A DNA stretch of 64,000 nt from Eremothecium cymbalariae DBVPG#7215 (GCF_000235365.1 NC_016450.1:1054001-1118000); one strand, 5' to 3'; counted from the stretch's first letter, positions 1 through 9,946 are shown. The notes: a model not told the origin generated them from the letters alone. Program-made: numbers and translations.

Positions 1-1711
1 AGTTGTCTCTTTCATAAAATTGCATTAATTCGTTATCTTTTAAAACCAGCAGCAAAACTTTTGTGAATTGGGCGGTCGTCAACTTTTTTCTTAATATCAT
101 CAATAATGATAATATTAGATCAGTGTTAAACGTTTTGACTGCTTCGATCAAAGCAAGTTCGTTTTCGTCCATATCAAGCAGTAATTGTAATTTTAATTTT
201 GGTAAGGTAGAATCCAGGGCTAATTTCTTTGCAAGTTCAAATCTTCCTTCCAAAAAAGCAGTACGTGCTACTTGGTTCAAATATGATAAAGACTGCTTTG
301 AAGATTGCTTTTTAATTGCTTTGTACAACTGTATATCGTCAAGTTCAGTGGACAATTTAATCTTCGCAACTGCCCACTCCTTAAAAATGTAAGGAAGCAT
401 GTCTTGATGGTTAAGAAAATTACAAATTTGTATGCACTTATGGAACTTCCTTAGTCTGACAAGCCGGGCAACGATACCATTGATTGTAATAATATCATAT
501 TGTCTTGCAGTTATTGGCAAACCCAATTGTGACAACCAATTTAAAACTCGTAGTAGATTGCAGGTTTGAACAAAAATTTTTGAATTGAACACTCTACTGG
601 ATAAAGAGTCCTTTCCAAAGGAAGCAGCAGATAGTAGTCTTTTTTGCCAATATGGTGTAAACTCTTCACGAGCAGCTAAAGTGCACTCTAAAACAGCTTG
701 TTCTAAGTTAATAACTTTTAAATTTTCAATAGCTCTGGGAGCATGATTCGATAACAACTCTAAAGAATCCAGCAGAATCGCACTCGATTCCGTCGAACCA
801 ATTGAAAATATTTTTGATGTGTATATCTCAACTTTAGAAATAAAGTTAACTGACGTTGACGTCATTACCTTCACACCATCGACTTCCATTCGCAAATCGA
901 TAATGCGATCAGGATACCAGAATGAAACGTAAGACCCTTTAGGTCCAATTAATTTCACTTCCTCATTTTTTTGACAACTGTAAGCTATTGTATCATTACC
1001 ACACCATTCAATGGCATCAGCAGTTTCCTCTAGAACTTGCTCTAATAAAAAGTAAGCAGAGTCCTTGTAGATTGCCAATTTGTTCAAACGGATGTTAAAC
1101 AAACATACAAACCCTTTGGGTGATATTTTTATAACTTGCCAACGAGAATCAGATAAAACTTTTTCAAGTTTCCTGCTCGTTATTTTGAAATGGAAGACAG
1201 ATTCAACATCACATATCACCACCATATCTCCACTAGCATTCCAATGATGTTTAGTAGGTATAGTAAACTGCTCTGCATTCTCACAAACTAACTCGAATCG
1301 ATTATTAGAATAATAGTAGATATCTTGGCTCGACTGTAAAATTACTACGCCATTTTTATAATCCCAAATTGTATCGATAACCTCCGGAGGTAGGATTGTT
1401 TCCTCCCATACTAAAGGGAACCAGTTAGTATACCTCCGTATCCTATCCTGCAAAACCATTATAAAGGTCTCCTCCTCATCAAATTGGAAAGTGACCAATT
1501 TAGAAGGTAAAGAAGCAATACCACACCCCCAAATCAGTTCACCAAGGTAGTTATAACACTCAATTTTTTGGTCATAGTACAGCGCGCATAATGTTGTTGA
1601 AAAACTATGGGAAACATCATTCTTATGGTTCCAATCCCAACTGGTCAACTGCCTATTTCTATAATATACGTCTGAAAGCTTCTCCCAGCCCAAGCTAGGG
1701 TTCGTTTCCAT
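1..1711 (-). CDS. VPS16: Vps16, HOPS/CORVET core subunit (partial, C-terminus off the left edge)
   Basis: The frame is open from ATG at 1711 to the window edge, giving 570 codons. I checked it at several points and it stays in frame to base 7. The start reads METNPSLGWEKLSDVYYRNR, and landmarks such as IDTIWDY and FWYPDRIIDLR match fungal Vps16. The family is about 800 residues, so roughly 230 C-terminal residues lie outside. Vps16 is a core subunit of the CORVET and HOPS tethering complexes at endosome and vacuole. It has an N-terminal beta-propeller and a C-terminal alpha-solenoid; the visible part covers the propeller and the beginning of the solenoid. It is divergent to ELC1, 171 bp away, the same pair and orientation as in S. 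cerevisiae (YPL045W/YPL046C). Identity comes from sequence resemblance plus synteny. Confidence 0.93.
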   Translation of the reverse strand, partial: METNPSLGWEKLSDVYYRNRQLTSWDWNHKNDVSHSFSTTLCALYYDQKIECYNYLGELIWGCGIASLPSKLVTFQFDEEETFIMVLQDRIRRYTNWFPLVWEETILPPEVIDTIWDYKNGVVILQSSQDIYYYSNNRFELVCENAEQFTIPTKHHWNASGDMVVICDVESVFHFKITSRKLEKVLSDSRWQVIKISPKGFVCLFNIRLNKLAIYKDSAYFLLEQVLEETADAIEWCGNDTIAYSCQKNEEVKLIGPKGSYVSFWYPDRIIDLRMEVDGVKVMTSTSVNFISKVEIYTSKIFSIGSTESSAILLDSLELLSNHAPRAIENLKVINLEQAVLECTLAAREEFTPYWQKRLLSAASFGKDSLSSRVFNSKIFVQTCNLLRVLNWLSQLGLPITARQYDIITINGIVARLVRLRKFHKCIQICNFLNHQDMLPYIFKEWAVAKIKLSTELDDIQLYKAIKKQSSKQSLSYLNQVARTAFLEGRFELAKKLALDSTLPKLKLQLLLDMDENELALIEAVKTFNTDLILSLLMILRKKLTTAQFTKVLLLVLKDNELMQFYERDN

Positions 1712-1882
1712 ATCGTTCTGCCCTTGTTCAGTAGAGGCACCCTAAAACGTGCAGTAAGTAAATATATCTCTAAACCGACATTTGGAAAGTAAGCAGAAAA
1801 AGCTAAAAGGTTGATGAATTATTGTATGTCTAGTGCGCATGTATTTGGAAGCTGAAGAAAGATTTAAATAAATAGGAGGCAA

Positions 1883-2182
1883 ATGGGACTAGAGGATTCA
1901 GTAATACTAATTTCTAGTGATAATATCAAATTTGAAGTTGCAAGAGATGTCATTATTCTATCCCCCACCTTAGAAAGGATGTTAAATTCAACGTTTTTGG
2001 AAAAAGAAGGTCAAATTAATTTATCAAATATAGAGGCAGAAATCTTGTCCAAGGCTATTGAATATCTTAACTACTTGTTTAAGTACAAGGATAGCGAGCC
2101 AGATGCAGAGATTCCACAGTTTGAGGTCCCACCAGAGATATCTTTGGAATTATTACTAGCTGCAGATTACTTACAAATATAA
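1883..2182 (+). CDS. ELC1: Elongin C homolog
   Basis: This 99-residue protein is the same length as S. cerevisiae Elc1. It has the BTB/POZ-Skp1 fold signature: an early strand and helix with SPTLERML, the conserved EYLNY segment near residue 60, and the C-terminal [10 protein letters not shown] helix that binds BC-box partners. In yeast Elc1 works with Ela1 and Cul3 in a ubiquitin ligase that removes stalled RNA polymerase II, and also with Rad7 and Cul3. The ATG at 1883 gives the normal length. It is divergent from VPS16 and convergent with RMD5, whose stop lies about 50 bp away, so their 3' ends must be very short or overlap. Confidence 0.95.
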   Translation: MGLEDSVILISSDNIKFEVARDVIILSPTLERMLNSTFLEKEGQINLSNIEAEILSKAIEYLNYLFKYKDSEPDAEIPQFEVPPEISLELLLAADYLQI

Positions 2183-2234
2183 AGTGTACATTATGAAATA
2201 ATAATAGTAATAATGGCGAGAATACCAACAATGT

Positions 2235-3458
2235 TTACAACTTTGCAAAGCTAACCTTTTTTGTCTTATATTTAGAGGCCATTATAGGGCAATAAGGGCA
2301 CTTAAAATTGCAAGTGCCGTTAGTACTTAGCTTGTCTAAGCTCTTCTTCGAGATTATGTGGTGACAAGGCAAAGAAAAGGGAGGGTTTTCCCTTGTAGTC
2401 TCTTCCTTTAGTACAGGACAAATAAAAATTGGATGAAAATCACATAAGAAATCAGGTAGCTTAACGTGGAACGGTAATTCATCTTCGGTTGACCAATCAA
2501 CATGGCTTGCAGCACGAATGGTCTGGTATTTAATAAAAAACTGGAAGGAGATGATACCACTTAACAATATTAAAAATAATGACGAATCATATAATAAGTT
2601 ATTTTTCGTACAATAATCCTTTGTGAACAACTTCATACATTTGTTGAGCTGCGTATTAATTTCCTTTTCTAAAAATTCAAATTTATCAGCACTCCATACT
2701 GCAATGTTCGCTAACAACGTGCCTATATCGTGCCTTATCCCATAATTACTCGTATGCATCATAAGTCCTGGAATGTTTTTCATAACATAATTGTACGTTA
2801 ATAACTTATCGCCGTTTAGTAACAATTGTTTGGCCTTTAACAGATACAATTCGAACTGTAAATTAGAACCGGGTATGCACCACTCCATACAACTCGTTAG
2901 ATCACCATTCTTCATGTCCTGGATTATCTGATTCATCTCCACATAACTCTCCGTCACATCTTCCTCCACCCCATACACATTTCTCATATACTTCACCATT
3001 TCGTCACGTTCCCTAACAGGAATGTTGCTAATATTGTACCGTGAGAGGTGCTTACCAATAGCAGCAGTCACGTACTCTTTAGCATGTGGTGGAAGCCTAT
3101 TTGTATAAACTTTGTCCAACTCAAAATCGAATAGCTTATTCACTGCCTGCTTCTCAAACCTACTTTGTTGTGAAATAGCTGTCTTGCATGACCTTTTAAC
3201 CGACGCATCCCAATTGTAATGAGACTTACGGAGCTTCTCCAGAATCAAACGTCGCTTCTTACTGAAAGTAGCCTCATCCTCAACCTTCCCAGATTCCCGC
3301 TCCTGTAGCTGCTTATTTAAATGAGCCTTCAACTTCTTCAACTGTAGCTTGAAGTCATGCGTTTCATCTAAACATTTCTTCAATAAATGATTATTAAGGT
3401 GTCCATCCGTGAAAAATCGATTAAATTCTGTATCTAAGTTATATAGTAGTTGCGACAT
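2235..3458 (-). CDS. RMD5: Rmd5/Gid2, E3 subunit of the GID ubiquitin ligase
   Basis: The protein has 407 residues from the first ATG at 3458 (S. cerevisiae Rmd5 has 421). The N-terminal third is a charged coiled-coil region. LisH/CTLH-type helices follow in the middle. The C-terminus has the degenerate RING of this family, from CPVLKEETTRENPP through PCHHIISKKSLDKL to FKCPYCP, with cysteines and histidines in the expected order. Rmd5 with Gid9 forms the catalytic heterodimer of the GID complex, which degrades gluconeogenic enzymes when glucose returns. In S. cerevisiae RMD5 sits next to CTA1 (YDR255C/YDR256C). Here SGF11 from the YPL track lies between them. Confidence 0.95.
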   Translation of the reverse strand: MSQLLYNLDTEFNRFFTDGHLNNHLLKKCLDETHDFKLQLKKLKAHLNKQLQERESGKVEDEATFSKKRRLILEKLRKSHYNWDASVKRSCKTAISQQSRFEKQAVNKLFDFELDKVYTNRLPPHAKEYVTAAIGKHLSRYNISNIPVRERDEMVKYMRNVYGVEEDVTESYVEMNQIIQDMKNGDLTSCMEWCIPGSNLQFELYLLKAKQLLLNGDKLLTYNYVMKNIPGLMMHTSNYGIRHDIGTLLANIAVWSADKFEFLEKEINTQLNKCMKLFTKDYCTKNNLLYDSSLFLILLSGIISFQFFIKYQTIRAASHVDWSTEDELPFHVKLPDFLCDFHPIFICPVLKEETTRENPPFSLPCHHIISKKSLDKLSTNGTCNFKCPYCPIMASKYKTKKVSFAKL

Positions 3459-3784
3459 GACCAATCCTAATAAGTAGCCCTATAATTCAAAACTGCTTAT
3501 AATCAACCTCACCTGGTTCTCTATACCGTTTCTAATCCTCTATATATGTTATACATCTGTAGTTGCTTAATGAAATACCTCACCATTCCCACAGTTCCCC
3601 TTAGAAATGAGACAACTAGAAACTATGGAGAACGTTCATAATGATAAATTATGTAAGTCAGCCACAGTAGGCAAAAAGAGCCTTTATATCAAATATGCAA
3701 ACCAGCCAATGGACCAGTGTCCAGGGTATCGAACCCACCAGGATTATGTATCTCCTAATGACTATGCTTCTCTTTGTTTTGTTT
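3459..3784. other. RMD5-SGF11 spacer
   Basis: The 326-bp spacer holds the RMD5 promoter side and the SGF11 3' end. A short open frame on the plus strand starts at 3607 but runs antisense into the SGF11 coding region and has no recognisable content. I see no other gene here. Confidence 0.5.
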
Positions 3785-4102
3785 TCATGTTTTTCTGTTA
3801 CCTCTGCTCATGCAGCGTTCTAGATGTGCCGCATATCTGTTTGCTGAAATGTCTCTATCACAGTTATTACATCTAAAGTAAATAGAGGATTCTTGTATTT
3901 TGGGTTGGCCATGGATATCGAGTTTGCCTTGAGGGTCGTAAAACAGGGGAGACATATCTGGGTATCTTGAATCCAATAATTGTTTTTGGCTTGTGATTCT
4001 AGAAACGATGTCTTGCACCATAGAAGTGATCAGATTGTTATAAATAGTTTCAGAGACCGAAACAATTGTTAGAGAAGACATTTTTTCAGATGCTACAGTC
4101 AT
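3785..4102 (-). CDS. SGF11: Sgf11, SAGA deubiquitinase-module zinc-finger protein
   Basis: This is a 105-residue protein, close to the S. cerevisiae length. The N-terminal helix (around SETIYNNLITSMVQDIVSRI) is the part that packs on Sus1 and Sgf73. The middle holds the SRYPDMSP-FYDPQGKLDIHG segment typical of Sgf11. The C-terminal C2HC zinc finger uses Cys78, Cys81, His93 and Cys97, followed by basic residues that in the yeast structure contact the nucleosome acidic patch. Together with Ubp8 it removes ubiquitin from histone H2B. A second in-frame ATG at 4081 (Met8) aligns better with the S. cerevisiae start and may be the real one. LGE1 in this same window acts on the opposite step. Confidence 0.93.
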   Translation of the reverse strand: MTVASEKMSSLTIVSVSETIYNNLITSMVQDIVSRITSQKQLLDSRYPDMSPLFYDPQGKLDIHGQPKIQESSIYFRCNNCDRDISANRYAAHLERCMSRGNRKT

Positions 4103-4589
4103 ATAACGGTATGTAGAGTTGAATAAGGTGGTGGGGGCCTGGTTGTGATCGAGTGAGCACTAGGTATATGCGACTGCGAGGGGGGGCGATGACGGGAGAG
4201 AAGGAGCGTCGACATGTAGTATATATATATATATGTTTGATGGTGAAGATGTCGAATTATGTCGTCGGCGAAAATGAACGTCATTGATAGTTTGTATGTA
4301 CATATGACTTATGTAAGAGAGTCGTACCTCGAATTAACAAGATGAGCTGCAAGAGATATAGCTGGTTGAGGTAAGTGGAATCAGATATGTCTGGCTTGGG
4401 TGAAAGCCCTGTTTCACCGAAAGTTAGGTGCACGGTGAAAGAAAAGAGTAAAAGCATGATGCATGTTATATTATAAAAGCAAACAGGTATTAACCGGTTA
4501 TAAATAAGAGTACACGAGTACATACATATAAAAAATATAATAAATAGAAGGCGTAGTAGGTAGGTAGGTGATTTTGTTTTTCAGTTAGT
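4103..4589. other. SGF11-CTA1 spacer
   Basis: This spacer of about 490 bp has short AT runs near 4218-4234 and no convincing gene. Small open frames in it lack conserved content. It carries the SGF11 promoter and the CTA1 3' end. Confidence 0.5.
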
Positions 4590-6125
4590 TCACAACTTTG
4601 GTCTCTTCTCGCGAGGAGATAAGCTCAATGCTTCCTTCTTGATGGCTTGGCCTAAGCCCTCATCAACACGGGAGAACATAGCAAAGACACGGTCTTGGAT
4701 GTCAGGGGCGGCATTCGCAACGTGGATAGCAATGTTATGGCCCAAGTTTTTCTGCTGCCCAGGCTGTCTGCCCAAGACACGGTATAAAGCCCTTGCTTGG
4801 ACAAAATCAATTTCGCCGGCGCTAGTGGACCAGTGGAATGGCTGGGCTGGGCCGAACCAAGTTTCCTGGTGCTGCTGGATGGGTCTTTGTTGTTGGAGGA
4901 ATTGGTACTGGCTGCTAGTACTTAGATAGTTGGACTCACTACCAAGGTTACCATCGACGGTCATTGGACCGTCCCTGATAGCTGGTGCAAAGGCCTTAGA
5001 TGCATATGGGCAGTTTACTGGAACTTGATGGTAGTTTGGCCCGATCCTGTAACGGTGAGCATCTGCGTAAGAAAACAAACGAGCTTGTAAAACGGGGTCT
5101 GCACTTGGCTCTTGGTATGGCACAGTGGTGGCTGGGGAGAAGGCTGCTTGCTCGACTTGAGCGAAGAAGTTCTGGGGAACCTCATTCAACACCATTTTAC
5201 CAACACGACGCAATGGGAACTGCTTCTGTGGCCAGACCTTCGTCAAATCAAACACCGAGAAATCCAACTTCTTGGCCTCCTCCTCAGTCATGGTTTGGAT
5301 GTAAATCGTCCAAGATGGGAAGTCCCCCGCCTCAATGGCCTTTAACAAATCCTCTTGACAGTAGTCTGGGTTCTCACCCGCGATCTTGGTGCCTTCTTCA
5401 GCTGTCAAATTCTTAATCCCTTGGTCGGTCTTCATATGAACCTGCACATAATACCAGTCCCCATTCTTTGCAGACCACTTGTAGGTGTGTCCAGAATACC
5501 CATTCATGTTTCTGTAAGATGCAGGAATCCCACGGTCAGAGAACAAAATCATGACTTGGTGAATAGCAACCTGATTTTCAGGAGTAGTCAAAAAGTCCCA
5601 AAACATGTTGGCATCCTTCAAATTGGTCTTGGGATGTCTCTTCTGAGTATGGATGAAATGTGGGAACTTAGAGGGATCCCTGATAAAGAAAACCGGCGTG
5701 TTATTGTAAACCCAGTCCAAATTACCTTCCTCAGTATAAAACTTGGTTGCAAACCCTCTGGGATCTCTAACAGTGTCCGCAGACCCCTTTTCACCACCAA
5801 CAGTGGAAAAACGGACCAAACACCTGGTCTTCTTCCCAATCTCAGAAAACATAGCAGAACCACAAACATCAGTTATGTCATCCGTCACCTCAAAATAACC
5901 AAAAGCTCCCGAACCTCTGGCATGCGGATTCCTCTCCGGAACACGCTCTCTATTGAAGTGCGCCAACAAATCAATCAAGTTGTAGTCCTGCAACAACAAT
6001 GGACCATGCTGGCCGACCCTCTGCGTAGCAAAAGGCTCATTAAGTGGCTGCCCTAACGAGTTTGTAACCACACGGTCCTCCCTAACATCAGCAGTATTCG
6101 TATTATCCTTTCCCTTACCTGACAT
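4590..6125 (-). CDS. CTA1: Peroxisomal/mitochondrial catalase A
   Basis: The 511-residue protein aligns along its whole length with S. cerevisiae Cta1 (515 residues). The distal haem pocket His68 lies in RNPHARGSGAFGYFEV, and the catalytic Asn region is in SDRGIPASYRNMNGYSGHTY. The proximal Tyr is in RLFSYADAHRYRIGPNY. It decomposes hydrogen peroxide, mostly in peroxisomes. The last three residues are PKL, a non-canonical but plausible PTS1 peroxisome signal; the S. cerevisiae protein ends SKF. The start ATG at 6125 is the only one giving the family N-terminus (DVREDRVVTNS near residues 13-23). Codon choice is biased as for a well-expressed gene. A 1.4-kb upstream region separates it from CAM1. 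Confidence 0.97.
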   Translation of the reverse strand: MSGKGKDNTNTADVREDRVVTNSLGQPLNEPFATQRVGQHGPLLLQDYNLIDLLAHFNRERVPERNPHARGSGAFGYFEVTDDITDVCGSAMFSEIGKKTRCLVRFSTVGGEKGSADTVRDPRGFATKFYTEEGNLDWVYNNTPVFFIRDPSKFPHFIHTQKRHPKTNLKDANMFWDFLTTPENQVAIHQVMILFSDRGIPASYRNMNGYSGHTYKWSAKNGDWYYVQVHMKTDQGIKNLTAEEGTKIAGENPDYCQEDLLKAIEAGDFPSWTIYIQTMTEEEAKKLDFSVFDLTKVWPQKQFPLRRVGKMVLNEVPQNFFAQVEQAAFSPATTVPYQEPSADPVLQARLFSYADAHRYRIGPNYHQVPVNCPYASKAFAPAIRDGPMTVDGNLGSESNYLSTSSQYQFLQQQRPIQQHQETWFGPAQPFHWSTSAGEIDFVQARALYRVLGRQPGQQKNLGHNIAIHVANAAPDIQDRVFAMFSRVDEGLGQAIKKEALSLSPREKRPKL

Positions 6126-6410
6126 TTCCCTTTAACAGAAAAATATATCGACTCTAAAATAATATGTTCAACCACACACCAAATTCAAAATCAAAAATAA
6201 AAATACAACTATCAATCACTAACAGAAATTCTCCTTCCAAGTGATTATACTCTCCTAAGAATTCGTCGACTGTAAAATTATAATACCTGCCGGATAACTA
6301 TTTCCTTCACCTTTAGTCAGCCAACAAATAATATTTCTGCTGTCTGTCTGTCCTATCTCTCGTAGTCCCTTCAGCCCCGTCACCAGTCCCTTTTTATACA
6401 GATTTCACGC

Positions 6411-6432
6411 ATATATATATATATATATATAT
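6411..6432. repeat. AT dinucleotide microsatellite
   Basis: Eleven AT units lie in the CTA1 upstream region, followed by more AT-rich sequence. Confidence 0.9.
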
Positions 6433-6925
6433 TTATATTAATTAATATATTCCCCATACATAAATTATAAACACTGCGCATACAGCGTTTGTTCCCCCAC
6501 CCCCCACACAGGATTTCACACGCCACATAATCTATCTATTGCCAACAGTAAAATGAATACATACTACTAGCCTATTAAACCACAGCTATTCACCACACAG
6601 CTTCCACTGTGCCCCTCTTCAACCAATACAAAACTGAGAAAAAAACACTAATCCCACAAACTACTAAGAAATCGACTTTTGCTTCACATTATTCCCGTAA
6701 TGCTTTTTCTTCTCTTCTCTGTCTCTTGCTATCTTTGGAACCCCCCTGTTCCCCCCCCCCTACCTCTTCCTCTCTAGATGCCTAACTCGGCCCCTTCCAG
6801 CAGTCCCTGCTTGCCCTGCTTTGCCCTTTGCGCTTGTTCTTTTGTCAGTCTACTTGTGTGCGTGCACTTATCTCTCATAGGCTAGCAAAACCTAACGAAC
6901 ATTTTTGCAATTTCCTCTTGTCATC

Positions 6926-6949
6926 CTGCTGCTGCTGTAGCAGCAGCAG
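6926..6949. repeat. CTG/CAG hairpin
   Basis: Eleven-base arms made of CTG triplets and their complement surround a two-base centre (GT), giving a perfect inverted repeat in the CTA1-CAM1 spacer. A similar smaller one lies at 52173-52192. Confidence 0.85.
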
Positions 6950-7039
6950 CGTATTAGTTCATCATTCTGTCTCCAACTTTTTCATTTCGCAGTTTCTGGC
7001 TACGTAAGCTACTCCAGGCACGACTTAACCGTCAGAGTT

Positions 7040-7063
7040 GAACTGCAGGCAGGCCTGCAGTTC
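7040..7063. repeat. 10-bp inverted repeat with 4-bp spacer
   Basis: The arms GAACTGCAGG and CCTGCAGTTC pair perfectly around CAGG. Its role is unknown; it lies downstream of CAM1 and upstream of CTA1. Confidence 0.85.
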
Positions 7064-7521
7064 CACTCATCCACCACCACCTCTGTGCCGATTGCTCATT
7101 TGAAACAAGGGTTTAAGTCAGCACCCGGCGACCGATACATGCGTCGGAATCCGTGAGGTCCAATTCACCAATGGCACTTCTATGCTCTGCTGAGTAAGAC
7201 ACAGGCAGCCTTTGGCCCATTCATCCATCCAACGACAAACGGCATACTCACGGTCTACTACAAGAGTCCAATCCGGACGGTAAAGCGAGCGTTTATATTA
7301 TACATAACATAAAAAGAACGCACAATATGGCCATATGGGTCGTATACTTTACTACTACTGGGGCAGTGGCCGATCGACGATCTCGAGCCCTCGTTAATTT
7401 TTGGTTTTCTGGGGAAGACAGGGATTGCGAGCTGATAACAGGTTCGAGACGAGAGGAGCTAGGACAAGCCGATAAATCCGTTTTACCGGAGGCGGTCCTG
7501 GACTGAAGTAATGTCATCTCC

Positions 7522-8187
7522 TCAGCGCTGGGAAGGCGGTTCTGCAGCAAATTTCTCGCATGGCTTAAAGTCGTGGTACAGAGCCGCGATGGCCGGAGAA
7601 GCAGTGACATGATTGAACCATTTCATGATGGAGGGGTGAGCGGCGCGCCATTCGGCATCGAAGTAATGTTCGAAACCTCGGGTGAATAGCGAAGCGTTGA
7701 ACAGATCAGCCAACGAAAGCTGGTCTGTTGCCAAGTAGGTATGATCCTTGAGTCTCTGTTCGTAAATTGCAGCTATTTTGTCTTGGTAGCGCAGGGCAGC
7801 TTCCATTTCGACTTTGGAAAACGGTTTTTCACCTCGAACTTGGGCTAAGATGGTGGGAAACCCGGCTGCGAGTTCTGCATTTCCCAAGGAGAGAAACATC
7901 AGAACCTTGGCTTGCTCCTCGGGGGTTGTACCGAGCAGTGCATCTTTCTTTTCTTGGTTACTGGACAGATTTATCAAGTAGACCATCACGGCAATGACCT
8001 CAGAGAGTTTGAATTCACCTCCGGGGCCAAGGAAGCAGGGGACCTTCTTCAAGGGGAAGTTCGACGCCCATATATCTTGGTTTTCTTCCGCGACCAAAAC
8101 CTTCACGTCAAGATTCAGGTACTCGACAAGAGCCCTGGGGACCCAGCAACGGATCCTGTTATTGGAGATTAATGTACCTTGGCTCAT
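7522..8187 (-). CDS. CAM1: Cam1/eEF1B-gamma reduced to its GST-like domain
   Basis: The start (MSQGTL) and the whole 221-residue sequence match the N-terminal glutathione-S-transferase half of translation elongation factor 1B gamma. Recognisable segments include FPLKKVP in the thioredoxin-like part and TYLATDQLSLADLFNASLFTRGFE and WRAAHPSIMKWFN in the helical part. S. cerevisiae Cam1 has 415 residues: this GST domain, a Lys/Ala-rich linker, and a C-terminal EF1G domain. Here translation stops where the linker should begin (FAAEPPSQR), and no EF1G-like sequence follows in any frame within the next 1.3 kb. The gene therefore looks genuinely shortened, not frameshifted. Synteny with DIG1 and SGF11 supports CAM1. 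A full-length paralog (TEF4) is presumably elsewhere in the genome. Confidence 0.88.
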   Translation of the reverse strand: MSQGTLISNNRIRCWVPRALVEYLNLDVKVLVAEENQDIWASNFPLKKVPCFLGPGGEFKLSEVIAVMVYLINLSSNQEKKDALLGTTPEEQAKVLMFLSLGNAELAAGFPTILAQVRGEKPFSKVEMEAALRYQDKIAAIYEQRLKDHTYLATDQLSLADLFNASLFTRGFEHYFDAEWRAAHPSIMKWFNHVTASPAIAALYHDFKPCEKFAAEPPSQR

Positions 8188-9141
8188 GGCAGCTTTTTGT
8201 ATATTCAGAGGGGAAGCGAAGCTTTTCTAGTCGGGTTAGCAGTGCACGCAAACGTGTAAGTGATGATCGATATTGCACTTTCAGCTGAGTGAGTATGTCA
8301 AAGACGACAAGAAAAGGTGAAACCGACTATGAGTACATAAACTACTGTCTTATATTAAAATATATCATTGGTTGATCAAGAGGTGGAACAAACAAGGGTG
8401 GCTGGGGTGTGGCAGGAGGAGGTGGGTGAACCGGAAGCAGGGAGAGTGCAACGGAAAATTTTTTGCCTTTAGGCTCTCTCTCTGCCTTTGGTTCGAGAGA
8501 TTGAAACCTAATGAAATATGATGCGTCGACAAGGGGTTGGTTGTCGACAACGAAGGCGATGACATGGAAAATGTGATTTAAAGTTTGTACAAGGATTCGC
8601 CCCATCCACCCCACTATGAGAATTTACAAGTATTTCTCGACCACCGTACCCACATTGTTTCCTGTAGGAACTTGATTGAACCTTGAATGAATATCCCTTT
8701 CCCCCACTCGCTCCTCAGCACCAGACACTCTCCCTGGACTAAGAACATGCTGCATATGTGCTGAATAAGAACTTAGGCTATGTGGCAATAATAGCAGAAT
8801 CAACATCACCAGTAGTCACCAAATGCATTTCATTTCCTGTTACGGGATAGTCACAGAGCGGGTACATATTGTCTGTACATACCCCCTCGCAGAGCCTGGC
8901 CTTTACTTTGTTATACACCTCTATCGTACAGACTCTCTCGAAGCTGAGCGAGGGAGCCTCCTCACCCACCAAAAAACCTTCCAGAATGACGCTATAGCTA
9001 GCCTCCAGCCGTATGTGTCCCAACCAAAACGCATACCGCACAGGACGTGTCTCAGGTATGGTTTGGGCACAGGAATTGGCCGGGCCTTTGCCGTATCGCT
9101 GCTCGGAGTGGCTGCGTACATAATACAGCATCCTAAGTGCG

Positions 9142-9199
9142 ACTAATTAAAAGCTACACGGACCACCCCAGGCGGGAGTTTGGGGTGGAAACTAATTAA
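9142..9199. repeat. 8-bp hairpin framed by direct repeats
   Basis: CCACCCCA (9163-9170) pairs with TGGGGTGG (9181-9188) across a 10-base loop. ACTAATTAA occurs as a direct repeat at 9142-9150 and 9191-9199, placing the hairpin between identical AT-rich flanks. Confidence 0.7.
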
Positions 9200-9940
9200 G
9201 TGCCTATGTATGAGACATGATTTTCGTCAATCATCCATTATTTTCGAAAGAGACAACCCGTCCTCGTAGTTCCATCGCCTATAAGGAGCAATCAAGAATG
9301 CCCCTTTACCCCCCGGTGTCATTAGAAGAACTACATAGTTGCACATTTCGATTGTCGGCCTATGGCATTCGAAGGACCACTACATAGCGTCTTGGCATTA
9401 AAGCAAAAACTAGGTCTTCTACTTAGCGGAGCCACTTCATCTAACACATGCACTGTGCCCGCATGACTACTCACTTACTACTGCTGACGCCATCTTCCCA
9501 CAGCTCCAAATCCCTCTCCTCGCCGTTCCTTCCTGAAAATACTTAAACTATTGTGAGACAAAAAGAAACTCTCCGAAGCCCTTCATCCCCCTCCCCCAGC
9601 TGCGACCTTAAACCAACCCTCCCACATGAAACCGACCAATCTTACCATATACATACATTATCTTGCACCGTGTGGTTCGCCCTGCTGTCTGCGCGGTGCA
9701 GGAACCTATTGTCCACCTATGTTTAACCTTAAATCTAATTCCCATCTGGAAGATCCCATAGATCGTGTTTCTATGCGAAACACGAACTCCTGCTCGAGCA
9801 CCCGCCTCGAAACATAACCTGCCAAATTCCAGTACATCATTCTCTCCACCTCCACCTCCGCTGCCCTCCTTCTAAATAAATCCTTGTGTCACATTGTTAC
9901 TTTCCGTGGGTTGCTCTAGTCTAATACAGCGTCCTCTGTG

Positions 9941-9946
9941 CACGTG
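9941..9946. promoter_or_regulatory. CACGTG E-box upstream of DIG1
   Basis: A single CACGTG in the context TGCACGTGACC, fitting Cbf1-type sites, about 830 bp upstream of the DIG1 start. Function is inferred from the motif only. Confidence 0.35.

Larger units (their letters stand above)
6126..7521. other. CTA1 upstream region with hairpins and AT repeat
   Basis: About 1.4 kb without a recognisable gene. It contains an AT dinucleotide run at 6411-6432, C-rich stretches near 6493-6510 and 6743-6762, and two hairpins described separately. The remains of the missing CAM1 C-terminal domain are not present in any frame. Confidence 0.5.

Noticed and set aside
3690..3760. tRNA-like stretch containing TATCGAACCCACCAGG
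   Set aside because: On the minus strand GGGTTCGATACCC resembles a T-arm, but the stem is only three pairs and no acceptor or anticodon arm can be formed.
5000..6056. Long plus-strand frames inside CTA1
   Set aside because: They are antisense shadows of a strongly codon-biased gene.
8778..9131. 117-codon minus-strand open frame beginning with ATG
   Set aside because: No recognisable motif, overlaps an equally long frame on the other strand, and lies in a promoter-like spacer.
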